Origin: JACMRP01 sp047302465
Lineage (GTDB): Bacteria; Bdellovibrionota; Bdellovibrionia; Bdellovibrionales; Bdellovibrionaceae
Length of the DNA: 64,000 bases
Reading direction: 5' to 3'
Assembly (NCBI RefSeq): GCF_047302465.1
Contig: NZ_CP178621.1
Span: 2,480,001-2,544,000, forward strand
The position numbers were made by a program, and so were the translations under genes. The stretch's first letter is position 1. Every line of letters begins with the position of its first letter. Shown one piece after another: positions 1 through 7,602 of this stretch. A model generated the notes under the pieces. It was given only the letters and a program-made list of their open reading frames with translations. It ran no database searches and was not told the origin of the DNA.

Positions 1-866
1 CGGCAGAATTGAAAATCCAAAGCTTTCGCAATCACGTTCCACACATCGGGACAATCTTTTAGATATCTCCCAAGATCTTGCGAGCCTTGAACGAATTCTG
101 AAACCTTCGACTGTACAAGATCTTTCTTTCCGGCTTCGCAATCAAGACTCAGCAAAAGTAAAATTTCGCTATAAAGCGCCATCAAACTCATCATCATCAC
201 ACGGCAACGTTTCTTGAGCGCAGCACCCACTTGATCATGATATGTTTCGATATATTTGCGATACTCCCCCAGCTCCTCACGACGGACATACACTTGCTGC
301 GCAGTTTCTAACTGGCGGTATTTTTTGTCACTGAATGTGAAGCCCGAGAAAATCACCGGCAGGAATTTTTGATTCAAAACCAATTTGTGATAGGCATTGA
401 AATTCACCTGAGTGCTTGGAAATAAATCCGATACAGGAACAGGAATGTAAGTTCCTTGCACCAATAAGGCTGCCAGGTAATAAAGCTTGCTGCTATTTTT
501 GATTTCTTGCAAAAGCACCAAGTAACGTGCACCAGAGCCTCGAAGCATCTCGCAATCGTCGGTACTTTCATCGCCAGCCACCATCGCAACAATGTGCGAG
601 CGAGGAAACGCGGCACGAAGCTGCTGCAAGTTCTTCATGCGCTCTTGCAGACCTTCAATTTCTTCCAACGAAATCAGAATCATCATTGGGGAACTGCTCA
701 GGCGAGTGTCGGCATCCACGGTGTCAACCGAGTCACTGTACTCCGCTCTGAACTTGTAGTGTTCCACAAGATCTTTGCTGACGGACAAAAGCTCCGCGTT
801 CTTGGTGACTACCAAAAACTCGATGCGTTTGAATGCAGTTGGATCTTGCTTTGCTGTGGATTCCAA
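1..866 (-). CDS. Degenerate receiver-like signalling protein, C-terminus outside window
   Basis: The minus-strand frame is open from about 893 to the window edge, about 288 codons from a TTG at 866, so the C-terminus is missing. The first ~110 residues look like a response-regulator receiver fold (strands such as IEFLVVTKN, MMILISLEE, HIVAMVAGD) but lack the acidic pair after strand 1 and an Asp after strand 3, so phosphorylation is unlikely. The next ~70 residues (VNFNAY, FLPVIFSG, YRQLE, YVRREELGEYRKYIETY) align by eye with the C-terminal module of the proteins at 15134-16516 and 48394-50367. The last visible part is helical and resembles the segment before HD-GYP phosphodiesterase domains; an HD-GYP domain beyond the edge is inference. 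The start is unresolved: AAGGAG at 906-911 is followed by a frame that is cut off by a stop or by a seven-G run (874-880). Confidence 0.6.
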   Translation of the reverse strand, partial: MESTAKQDPTAFKRIEFLVVTKNAELLSVSKDLVEHYKFRAEYSDSVDTVDADTRLSSSPMMILISLEEIEGLQERMKNLQQLRAAFPRSHIVAMVAGDESTDDCEMLRGSGARYLVLLQEIKNSSKLYYLAALLVQGTYIPVPVSDLFPSTQVNFNAYHKLVLNQKFLPVIFSGFTFSDKKYRQLETAQQVYVRREELGEYRKYIETYHDQVGAALKKRCRVMMMSLMALYSEILLLLSLDCEAGKKDLVQSKVSEFVQGSQDLGRYLKDCPDVWNVIAKALDFQFC

Positions 867-951
867 AAGACTTCCCCCCCATCTCTTTTCGGATACTTAG
901 CAATGCTCCTTGACTAAATAGCGCCCTAAAACACAAGACCGAGGTCTGGCC

Positions 952-980
952 TTGACAAGAATTTTCAAACATTGAATAGT
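952..980 (+). promoter_or_regulatory. Sigma70-type promoter of the 1006 gene
   Basis: A perfect TTGACA (952-957) is followed after 17 bases by AATAGT (975-980), four of six matches to the -10 consensus. Transcription would start near 987, just before the GAGGAGG ribosome site (993-999). A short palindrome AGACC-GA-GGTCT (936-947) ends four bases upstream of the -35 and could be an operator. Confidence 0.5.
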
Positions 981-1005
981 TTTTTTAACTTCGAGGAGGC
1001 TCTTC

Positions 1006-1635
1006 ATGAATTTCGTGACCAAAACACTGTTCGCTGCCGCTCTATTTTCATCATCTGTAACTTTCGCGCAAATCTTAAAAGTCCAGCCAGGAACCGAGAA
1101 AATTGAGGGAGTTGCTCTACCCGCTTCCGCAAGCACTTCCGAAGGACAAAAGCTTCAGTTCGTAGGCGCAGGCCTTCGTAACAAAAAAGTCGTTATGATC
1201 AACGTGAAGGTTTATATTGGCAGTCTCTTCGTCACTGACAATACGAAGTTCAAAAAATCGGAGCCTCTAAAAACAATCACGGACGCGGCTCCAGTCGCAA
1301 TGCAACTTCATTTCTTGCGTGATGTCGATGCCGAGAAAGTTCAAACTTCGTTTAAAGACGCTCTTGAAATCAATAAGGTCGACATCAAAAAACCAGAAGT
1401 ACAAAAGTTTTTAGACGCTGTTAAGACCGGTGGCGAAGCCAAAAAGGGATCTACGTTCACGATTCTAGGCTCTAAACGCAGCGATGGCTCTGAAGTCATT
1501 GTCTATGAAGACTCAAACCTCAAAGCCACCACAATTTCGGGAGGGGCGGGCTTTCTTCAAGATATCTTTTCGATCTTATTTGGCACCCCAAGTGATGATG
1601 GAGTTGCCAAACTTAAGGCAGAGATCTTGAAGTAG
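1006..1635 (+). CDS. Exported chalcone-isomerase-like protein
   Basis: 209 residues. An N-terminal signal peptide (residues 1-21, ending VTFA before Gln22) sends it to the periplasm. The body matches the bacterial chalcone isomerase-like domain (Chalcone_3 type): the stretch GAGLRNKKVVMINVKVY followed by a GSLFV strand at about residues 54-76 is typical, and the ~180-residue mature length fits. Bacterial members have no shown flavonoid chemistry; they are thought to bind fatty-acid-like ligands, so no reaction is assigned. The start is well supported by GAGGAGG seven bases upstream. It is divergent from the signalling gene at 1-866 and ends five bases from the stop of lon. Confidence 0.75.
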   Translation: MNFVTKTLFAAALFSSSVTFAQILKVQPGTEKIEGVALPASASTSEGQKLQFVGAGLRNKKVVMINVKVYIGSLFVTDNTKFKKSEPLKTITDAAPVAMQLHFLRDVDAEKVQTSFKDALEINKVDIKKPEVQKFLDAVKTGGEAKKGSTFTILGSKRSDGSEVIVYEDSNLKATTISGGAGFLQDIFSILFGTPSDDGVAKLKAEILK

Positions 1636-1640
1636 ACCCT

Positions 1641-4040
1641 CTAGTTGTTACTGAGGCCCCCTTGTTGAGGGGGCTGCATCAGCGCCGTTGGTTGGATATA
1701 GATTGAACTCATCAAGTCTACGTCCAACTCCAAAGCGGCTTTTAAAACTTCATTCACATTCTCTACAAAAATAAACTTCATCGACTGACGGATTTCTTGC
1801 GGTACTTCGATGAGGTCTTTCTCATTACGTTTTGAAAGAAGCACTCTTTCGATACCTGCTCTGTGGGCGGCAAGGACTTTCTCCTTAATACCACCGACCG
1901 GCATCACAGTTCCACGCAAGGTGATCTCGCCTGTCATTGCAAGCTTCGGATCCACTTTACGTTGCGAGAACAGTGACGCTAGGCTTGTTAGCAAAGTAAT
2001 CCCTGCTGACGGACCATCTTTCGGAATCGCTCCTGCAGGTACGTGGATGTGAATATCTTGCTTGCTGAAATCAACCAACGGATTGATCACTGGCAAACGA
2101 GATCTCAACAAACTCAGCGCAATCTGTGCCGACTCTTTCATCACATCACCAAGCTGGCCCGTAATCATTAAATGACCCGTACCAGGCATGCGCGTGCTTT
2201 CGATGAACAAGATGTCGCCACCGACCGGAGTCCACGCAAGTCCTGTCACAACACCGGCAGCAGCTGCATTCTCTGCAACTTCCGCCGTGTAACGTTCAGG
2301 TCCTAGAATTTCTTCCAAGTCCTTGGTGTCAATGACGACGGTCGCATCGGCACTCTTAATCACTTTTTCAGCCGCAGCTCTGCACAGGGCTGCAATTTTA
2401 CGTTGCAGTTCACGCACACCCGCTTCACGAGTATAGTGGCTGATGACGTGATGAAGAGCTGCATCAGTTACTTCCAATTGCTCGGGCTTAATTCCGTGCT
2501 CGGCAAATTGTTTTGATAACAAATGGTTCTTCGCAATATGGAATTTCTCTTCGGTGGTGTAACCACTCACCTCGATCACTTCCAAGCGATCCATCAACGG
2601 TCCTGGAATTCCTTCCAAGCTATTGGCTGTCGCAATGAAGAACACTTTCGATAAATCATAACCTACTTCAAGATAATGATCGTTGAAGTGATTGTTTTGT
2701 TCAGGATCCAAAACCTCTAGCAATGCAGCGCCCGGGTCCCCTTGGAATCCACGACCAAGTTTGTCGACCTCATCCAGAACAAAGACCGGATTGTTTTCGC
2801 CGGCTTTCTTCATGCTACTGATGATTCGTCCAGGCAAAGCACCCACATAAGTTCTTCTATGACCACGAATTTCGGCCTCGTCACGCACGCCCCCTAAAGA
2901 GACACGCACGTACTGACGGCCCAATGCTTTCGCAATACTTTGACCCAACGAGGTTTTCCCAACCCCCGGAGGTCCCACGAACAAAAGAATATTTCCTTTG
3001 TTATTGTTTTTAAGTTTCATCACCGCCAAGTACTGCAAAATTCTTTTTTTAATTTTTTGCAGGCCATAGTGGTCGTCATCCAATATTTGGCGTGCCTTCT
3101 CGAGATCGATCTCTCCTTCGTGAGATGCTTTACTCCAAGGAAGCGCCGTCAACAAATCTAGATAGTTGCTGATGATCTGATACTCTGGCGATTGTGGAGA
3201 AATGCTTTTTAAGCGCGCCAATTCCGTCAAGGCTACCTTCTTAGCCTCGTCAGTCATGCCGGCTTCTTCAATACGCTGAGCATATTTATCATTATTGCCA
3301 GCGCCTTGATCATCTTCACCTAATTCTTCGCGAATGGTTTTTAGTTGTTCGCGCAGTATATGTTCACGCTGAGTTTGCCCAAGCTTTGAACTGACTTTGC
3401 TGCGAATTTCCGCTTGCACTTGCAGATTCTCTTTGAAGTTCTGCATGTGCACCAAAAGTGCCATCACACGATCTTTAAGATTAATATTTTCCAGCAACTC
3501 TTGCTTATCACGCATTGGTACATCCAAATGCGCAGCACAGAGATGGGACAAGAAGCCCAAATCATCAACATTCTCGATCATTTCATCGAGTTGTTCAGTG
3601 TTGCTCGGGATAAATCGTAAAATTTGACGTGACTGTGTTTTCAGACTTTCTAACAACGCCGCTTTTGTGGACTCATCGATATCAACGATATCTTCTAATG
3701 GTTCCGCAATGGCTTGAAAGTATTGATCCTTCAACACAATGTCAGTGACCTTCATGCGCTGATGACCACGCAAGATGGCTTGGAAGCCCATTTCTCCGGT
3801 GCCACGAATAGACTCTACCTTACACAGCGTACCCACGGTGCAAAGGTCTTCCACGGCAAGGGTTTGCCCTTGATCCGGAGATTTTTGTGCGATCGCCAAT
3901 ATCCACGATTGATTCTCGTGAGCTTTATTCAAAGCAAGAATGCTTTTCTCACGACCAATCCTGAGCGCCTGACCCACACCGGGGTAGATCACCGCATTTT
4001 TAAGTGGCAGAACAGGAAGAAAACCGGTTGGAATGGACAT
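1641..4040 (-). CDS. lon: ATP-dependent protease Lon
   Basis: 799 residues, close to the usual length of Lon. It is a cytoplasmic ATP-driven serine protease that degrades misfolded and regulatory proteins. Domains in order: LAN substrate-binding domain (about 8-200), helical linker, AAA+ module with Walker A GPPGVGKT (356-363) and Walker B VFVLDEVDK (about 419-427), and the Lon protease domain with the Ser-Lys dyad Ser678 in KDGPSAG and Lys721 in GGIKEK. The C-terminal tail (about 775-799, rich in Gln and Pro) is not part of the domain. Its last codons contain a GCCCCC/GGGGGC hairpin (1656-1674). The start has AGGAG eight bases upstream. No other Lon is in the window, so it cannot be said whether it is the only one. 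Confidence 0.98.
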   Translation of the reverse strand: MSIPTGFLPVLPLKNAVIYPGVGQALRIGREKSILALNKAHENQSWILAIAQKSPDQGQTLAVEDLCTVGTLCKVESIRGTGEMGFQAILRGHQRMKVTDIVLKDQYFQAIAEPLEDIVDIDESTKAALLESLKTQSRQILRFIPSNTEQLDEMIENVDDLGFLSHLCAAHLDVPMRDKQELLENINLKDRVMALLVHMQNFKENLQVQAEIRSKVSSKLGQTQREHILREQLKTIREELGEDDQGAGNNDKYAQRIEEAGMTDEAKKVALTELARLKSISPQSPEYQIISNYLDLLTALPWSKASHEGEIDLEKARQILDDDHYGLQKIKKRILQYLAVMKLKNNNKGNILLFVGPPGVGKTSLGQSIAKALGRQYVRVSLGGVRDEAEIRGHRRTYVGALPGRIISSMKKAGENNPVFVLDEVDKLGRGFQGDPGAALLEVLDPEQNNHFNDHYLEVGYDLSKVFFIATANSLEGIPGPLMDRLEVIEVSGYTTEEKFHIAKNHLLSKQFAEHGIKPEQLEVTDAALHHVISHYTREAGVRELQRKIAALCRAAAEKVIKSADATVVIDTKDLEEILGPERYTAEVAENAAAAGVVTGLAWTPVGGDILFIESTRMPGTGHLMITGQLGDVMKESAQIALSLLRSRLPVINPLVDFSKQDIHIHVPAGAIPKDGPSAGITLLTSLASLFSQRKVDPKLAMTGEITLRGTVMPVGGIKEKVLAAHRAGIERVLLSKRNEKDLIEVPQEIRQSMKFIFVENVNEVLKAALELDVDLMSSIYIQPTALMQPPQQGGLSNN

Positions 4041-4062
4041 AACTCTTTCTCCTAATAAGAAG

Positions 4063-4078
4063 GATCCTTCATAGGATC
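4063..4078 (-). promoter_or_regulatory. Hairpin in the lon leader
   Basis: In the lon transcript GATCCT and AGGATC form a perfect six-base stem with a four-base loop, nine bases before the AGGAG ribosome site. Upstream, TTGACC with a weak -10 about 17 bases downstream could be the promoter. A role in heat regulation is possible but not shown. Confidence 0.3.
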
Positions 4079-4153
4079 GTTCTTACGTAAAGATGTGTCC
4101 AATCGTGATAAGGTCAAGGTGCCATGTCAGACAACATTGTTATCTGATTGTTT

Positions 4154-4519
4154 TCAGAAGTGTTTTTTCCACTGATCTTCTTTAAAACCCACCATGCCAA
4201 AATCTTTTCCTAAAACAAATGGACGCTTGATGAGCTTGCCGTGTTTAGCAAGTAGATCCAACGCGTCGGCTTCAGACATTGTCGGAAATTTTTCTGAGAT
4301 TTTCATTTCTTTGTAGAGAACACCTGAAGTGTTGAAAAGTTTTTTGAGATCTCCGCCATCTTCTTTCAAAAACTGAAGCATGGATTTGAGCTCGACCTTC
4401 GTCGGTGGCTGATCGACGATAGCGATTTTTTGAAATTTCACTTTCTTGGTTTCTAAGAACTTAAGCGCTTTTTTGCAGGTGCTGCAGCCAGCGTATTCAT
4501 AAACTTTTACTGATGACAT
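4154..4519 (-). CDS. ArsC/Spx-family thioredoxin-fold protein
   Basis: 121 residues, the normal size of the ArsC/Spx/YffB family. The N-terminus has the redox motif GCSTCKKA with Cys12 and Cys15, and the family Arg-Pro pair is at 99-100 (KRPFVLG). In Spx a CXXC pair is a disulfide switch; in ArsC and YffB usually one Cys is used, so the CXXC here is more like Spx/MgsR than arsenate reductase. In this Gram-negative context a reductase or redox role is likely, but the substrate is unknown. No arsenic genes are nearby. It is a single gene with its own start; the upstream region faces the Lys-rich exported protein divergently. Confidence 0.8.
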   Translation of the reverse strand: MSSVKVYEYAGCSTCKKALKFLETKKVKFQKIAIVDQPPTKVELKSMLQFLKEDGGDLKKLFNTSGVLYKEMKISEKFPTMSEADALDLLAKHGKLIKRPFVLGKDFGMVGFKEDQWKKHF

Positions 4520-4621
4520 TCGGCCTCCGAGACTGAGATCTCAGATTTAAAATAAAGTGAAGACTTTGTGAACCTTTGTGCATATGCTAAAAACACAACC
4601 CCCTTTGGAGGAACTCAGACC

Positions 4622-4996
4622 ATGAAGTTTGCCACGTATCTTCTTACGGCAGCCTTGTTTTTATCTTTTTCAGCTCAAGCTCAGGACGCAGCCCCACCTT
4701 CTCCCCCTGACATTAACGCTTCTGCTCCGACTATGAACGACCCAGCGATGGATCCGATGTTAGACGACGGCCCTGCTGAGTCTTCGGGCGCGATTGCAGC
4801 TCCTCCTGCTCCACCTGTGGACAAACCTGCAAATCCTGCAGCTGTAGAACTTGGTGAAGTGAAAAAAGAGAAAAAGAAGTCTAAAAAATCGGCAAAAAAA
4901 GAATCTAAAAAATCTAAGAAAGCCGAAAAGAAATCTAAAAAAGATTCCAAAAAAGCCAAAAAGAACGGCAAAAAGAAGAAAAAGAACCACGCTTAG
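4622..4996 (+). CDS. Exported protein with a lysine-rich tail
   Basis: 124 residues from the ATG at 4622; GGAGG ten bases upstream and a clean signal peptide (1-20, ending SAQA) support this start over an upstream in-frame one. The mature protein has a Pro/Ala/Asp-rich acidic part (21-79) and a tail (81-124) in which 26 of 44 residues are Lys, arranged as KK pairs split by Ser, Ala or Glu. The tail resembles histone H1-like or nucleic-acid and polyanion binding tails. Because it is exported, plausible targets are LPS, peptidoglycan, or nucleic acid outside the cytoplasm; this is inference. No conserved family is recognised. A strong terminator follows. Confidence 0.8.
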   Translation: MKFATYLLTAALFLSFSAQAQDAAPPSPPDINASAPTMNDPAMDPMLDDGPAESSGAIAAPPAPPVDKPANPAAVELGEVKKEKKKSKKSAKKESKKSKKAEKKSKKDSKKAKKNGKKKKKNHA

Positions 4997-5022
4997 TTTA
5001 TTTTCTTCAAAGTTTAGAAATA

Positions 5023-5053
5023 AAAAAACCCAGGCTTATCCCCTGGGTTTTTT
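5023..5053. terminator. Bidirectional rho-independent terminator
   Basis: CCCAGG (5029-5034) and CCTGGG (5042-5047) form a stem flanked by A-runs on the left and T-runs on the right, giving a U-tract on both strands. It lies between the convergent Lys-rich protein and UPF0016 genes. Confidence 0.9.
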
Positions 5054-5054
5054 A

Positions 5055-5630
5055 TTAGCCAAAATAAGCTTTCCAGAAACTTGCTAAGCCAAAAACAAAG
5101 AATAATCCGGCTGCGCACCAACGCATGTATTTCATGTTGATCTTGTGAGAGATTTTATCGCCCGCTACAACTGCCAAACCATCTGTCACCATCATTCCCA
5201 GAGTCGTTCCGATAGTCACAAGCCACGCGGCTTTGAATTGCGCGCCCAGAGCTACTGTCGCAAGCTGAGTCTTGTCACCCATCTCTGCCAGGAAAAACAA
5301 AATACACGTCGTTAAAAAAGGACCAAAGGTCGCCTTATCACTCACATCGTCCGCCTCATCAGGCTTCAATGTCCAAAAAGCAAACGCGATAAATACCAAT
5401 CCTAAAATCAGCGCCATCCACTGTGGACTTAGAAGTGATGAAACCCATGTGCCTGCCCACGACGCTAGTGCATGATTCAGAATGGTTGCGACGAAAATGC
5501 CCGCCATGATCGGCCACGGTTTTTTATATTTTGCAGCTAAAGAGAATGCTAGAAGTTGGGTTTTGTCTCCCATTTCACTGACGGCAACTAGAACAAAGGA
5601 ACTACTGATGGACTCCAGGGACTCTAACAC
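5055..5630 (-). CDS. UPF0016/GDT1-family cation exporter (probable Mn2+ or Ca2+)
   Basis: 191 residues from a GTG at 5630; the frame continues upstream to 5732 but that part is non-hydrophobic and lies in a structured leader, and 190 residues is the family length. The two hallmark motifs EMGDKTQ are present at residues 19-25 and 116-122, each at the start of a hydrophobic half with about three membrane helices. The acidic residues of both motifs form the cation site in this family, which includes manganese exporters (MneA, Mnx) and TMEM165/Gdt1. Specificity for Mn2+ is inferred from bacterial relatives. The start codon is not certain because no good ribosome site is seen. Confidence 0.85.
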   Translation of the reverse strand: MLESLESISSSFVLVAVSEMGDKTQLLAFSLAAKYKKPWPIMAGIFVATILNHALASWAGTWVSSLLSPQWMALILGLVFIAFAFWTLKPDEADDVSDKATFGPFLTTCILFFLAEMGDKTQLATVALGAQFKAAWLVTIGTTLGMMVTDGLAVVAGDKISHKINMKYMRWCAAGLFFVFGLASFWKAYFG

Positions 5631-5751
5631 AAGGCACTCGCTTTCTTTTCTTGAATGTCTTTTGAGGTGGGGCCTTCTGCTTCTGAAAACAAGACGGACC
5701 TCACGACACAAAGACATCATTGCTTCACGCAATTCGTTTTTTGTATTCGTT

Positions 5752-5843
5752 TGGTCAGTCTCGTCGACGGCATTTTGGATTGCCGCTGCTTGGCCGGAGG
5801 TTCGCAGCTTTTAGCTGCCTGAACACTCAGTATGTCGACCAGT
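5752..5843 (-). promoter_or_regulatory. Structured leader upstream of the cation exporter, possible riboswitch
   Basis: The 341 bases between 5630 and 5972 hold no gene but contain an element that can fold: an outer TGGTC/GACCA stem, two GTCGAC copies (5763-5768, 5834-5839), a perfect GCAGCT-AAA-AGCTGC hairpin (5804-5818) and a CGGCA/TGCCG hairpin (5768-5785). The 3' end reads CGAGACTGACC, similar to the CGAGACC end of yybP-ykoY manganese riboswitches, which often precede this gene family. The GGGGAGUAG half of that riboswitch is not found, so the call is tentative. Confidence 0.3.
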
Positions 5844-5971
5844 CATTTTCACAAACAACTTAGTATTTGCGAAACCAACTACTCCCTGAATCTAAGAAGA
5901 AAATTACAAGGCTTCATCACACGGGTCAAGACGACCGCATGTTTTCATAGAAATTGAGAGGAGATCTCAAT

Positions 5972-6229
5972 ATGGAAAATCCATGGCAAGAGTTCATCAA
6001 ATCCCTCGACGAGTTTAGCTTCACTGAATACGGAGATTTTAAACGCGAAGTCGATTACCACATGCGCCGACTGGTTGATACAGCTTCGCCACATGTGAAT
6101 ACAAATCAAGCGCATGAAATTGTAAAACTTCGTAACGAATACCTGTGGCACGATCACGAAGATGACGAGATCGAACCGATGAAGCGTCACCTTCGTAAAC
6201 GTATTGAAGAGATTTCTTTAATTCACTAA
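5972..6229 (+). CDS. Small hypothetical acidic/basic helical protein
   Basis: 85 residues from the ATG at 5972, which has AGAGGAG eight bases upstream; an in-frame ATG at 5954 lies before that ribosome site and is rejected. The protein is soluble, rich in charged residues and His (HDHEDDEIEP near residue 60) and predicted by eye to be mostly helical. No signal peptide and no known domain. It ends tail to tail with the thiolase, sharing four bases (CTAA). Function unknown. Confidence 0.65.
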   Translation: MENPWQEFIKSLDEFSFTEYGDFKREVDYHMRRLVDTASPHVNTNQAHEIVKLRNEYLWHDHEDDEIEPMKRHLRKRIEEISLIH

Positions 6230-7509
6230 ACGGATTCTAAAATCGCAACGGTACCCATACCGCCCGCCGTACAAACAGAGATCAAACCTCGTTTGCCGCG
6301 CGTGCCTTTAAGCATCTTTGCAAGGCTGCCGACGATACGAGTCCCAGTCGCCGCAAACGGATGTCCTGTCGCAACACTGCTACCTTTAACATTTAATTTG
6401 CTGCGATCAATAGATCCCATAGCTTTGCTCAAACCCAAATGTTTTTTGCAGTACTCGTCAGACTCCCACGCTTTCAAAGTGCAGAGCACTTGTCCTGCGA
6501 AGGCTTCGTGAATTTCGTAATAATCAAAATCTTGCAACGTCAAACCGTTACGAGCCAGCATCTGAGCCACTGCTTTTGTTGGTGCCATCAAAAGGCCATC
6601 GCCATGAACAAAGTCCACAGCAGCCACTTGCGCGTCGACGAAGCGTGCCCAAGGCTCGACATTCAGATCTTTCAAACCTTGTTCAGAACAGAAAAGAGCT
6701 GTCGAAGATCCATCTGTCAGCGGGCTGCTATTCCCTGCTGTCAAAGTTCCGGCAGCACTTTTATCAAAAGCTGGTTTTAACTTCGCAAGTTTCTCCATCG
6801 AAGTGTCCTTACGAACAATCCCATCGGCAGTGACACCTTGAAATTCAAATACGAGATCTTTAAAGAAGCCTTCATCATAAGCCTTCGCCGCATTTTGATG
6901 ACTTAAGAAAGCGATTTCGTCTTGTGCTTCACGAGAGATCTTCCATTCTTTCACCATCAGCTCACAGTGCTCGCCCATTGAAAGACCCGTGCGAGCTTCT
7001 TCAACTCGTGGGAACTGAGGCTTCCAGTCATTAGGACCAAAACTTAAAGCCGAACCAAGCTTACCGCCAAAACCTTTGGCGTCACGTAAGTTCAAAATCT
7101 TTTTAGCAAAAGAGCGTGGGAATAAAATCGGCAAGTCACTGTTGGTATCAAAACCACCAGCAATACCCGTTTCGATTTGTCCAGCACCGATCTTCAAAGC
7201 AAGTTGCAAAGAAGCATCTAGTGAAGTGCCACAAGCTCTTTGTGTGAAATAAGCCGGAGTGTATGGATGAAGCTCGCTGCCAAGAACAACCTCACGAGCA
7301 ATCGTCCACTCGATCGAGCTATTCATCACAGCACCGAGTGCGACGTCTCCTAGGATTTTACCCTGCAACTTGTATTGACGAACCAAGTGACTCAAACTTG
7401 CCGACATCAAATCGTAAGTCTTCACATTGCGGTATTTGGTTCCAGATTTAACGAATGGTATACGGGCTGCCCCTGCAACATAGGCCGGTCGGATCGTTTT
7501 GCTAGTCAT
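6226..7509 (-). CDS. Thiolase (acetyl-CoA acetyltransferase, FadI/FadA type)
   Basis: 427 residues. Thiolases cleave 3-ketoacyl-CoA with CoA (beta-oxidation) or condense two acetyl-CoA. The nucleophile is Cys93 in RACGTSLDA, the basic His is His383 in ATGHPFAATG, and the second Cys is Cys413 in SVCTAGGMG; the EIHEAFAGQ motif is also present, so all catalytic elements are intact. The length, longer than AtoB (about 390), and the sequence around the Cys fit FadI-type trifunctional thiolases. No fadJ partner is next to it. AGGAG lies seven bases before the ATG. Confidence 0.93.
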   Translation of the reverse strand: MTSKTIRPAYVAGAARIPFVKSGTKYRNVKTYDLMSASLSHLVRQYKLQGKILGDVALGAVMNSSIEWTIAREVVLGSELHPYTPAYFTQRACGTSLDASLQLALKIGAGQIETGIAGGFDTNSDLPILFPRSFAKKILNLRDAKGFGGKLGSALSFGPNDWKPQFPRVEEARTGLSMGEHCELMVKEWKISREAQDEIAFLSHQNAAKAYDEGFFKDLVFEFQGVTADGIVRKDTSMEKLAKLKPAFDKSAAGTLTAGNSSPLTDGSSTALFCSEQGLKDLNVEPWARFVDAQVAAVDFVHGDGLLMAPTKAVAQMLARNGLTLQDFDYYEIHEAFAGQVLCTLKAWESDEYCKKHLGLSKAMGSIDRSKLNVKGSSVATGHPFAATGTRIVGSLAKMLKGTRGKRGLISVCTAGGMGTVAILESV

Positions 7510-7602
7510 CGTAGCCTCCTTGAGATTGATCCCTTAATCATAGAAAGAGACCGACCGAAAGAAAAGGTCAAACTATGAAGCAAAGACTCCAGAACAGAGC
7601 GC

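Noticed and set aside
1656..1674. GCCCCC/GGGGGC hairpin as a terminator of the chalcone-isomerase-like gene
   Set aside because: It lies within the lon coding end and has no T-tract on either strand.
4681..4971. A Phe/Leu-rich minus-strand frame opposite the Lys-rich protein
   Set aside because: It is the complement of the Lys codons (AAA/AAG read as TTT/CTT) and has no independent support.
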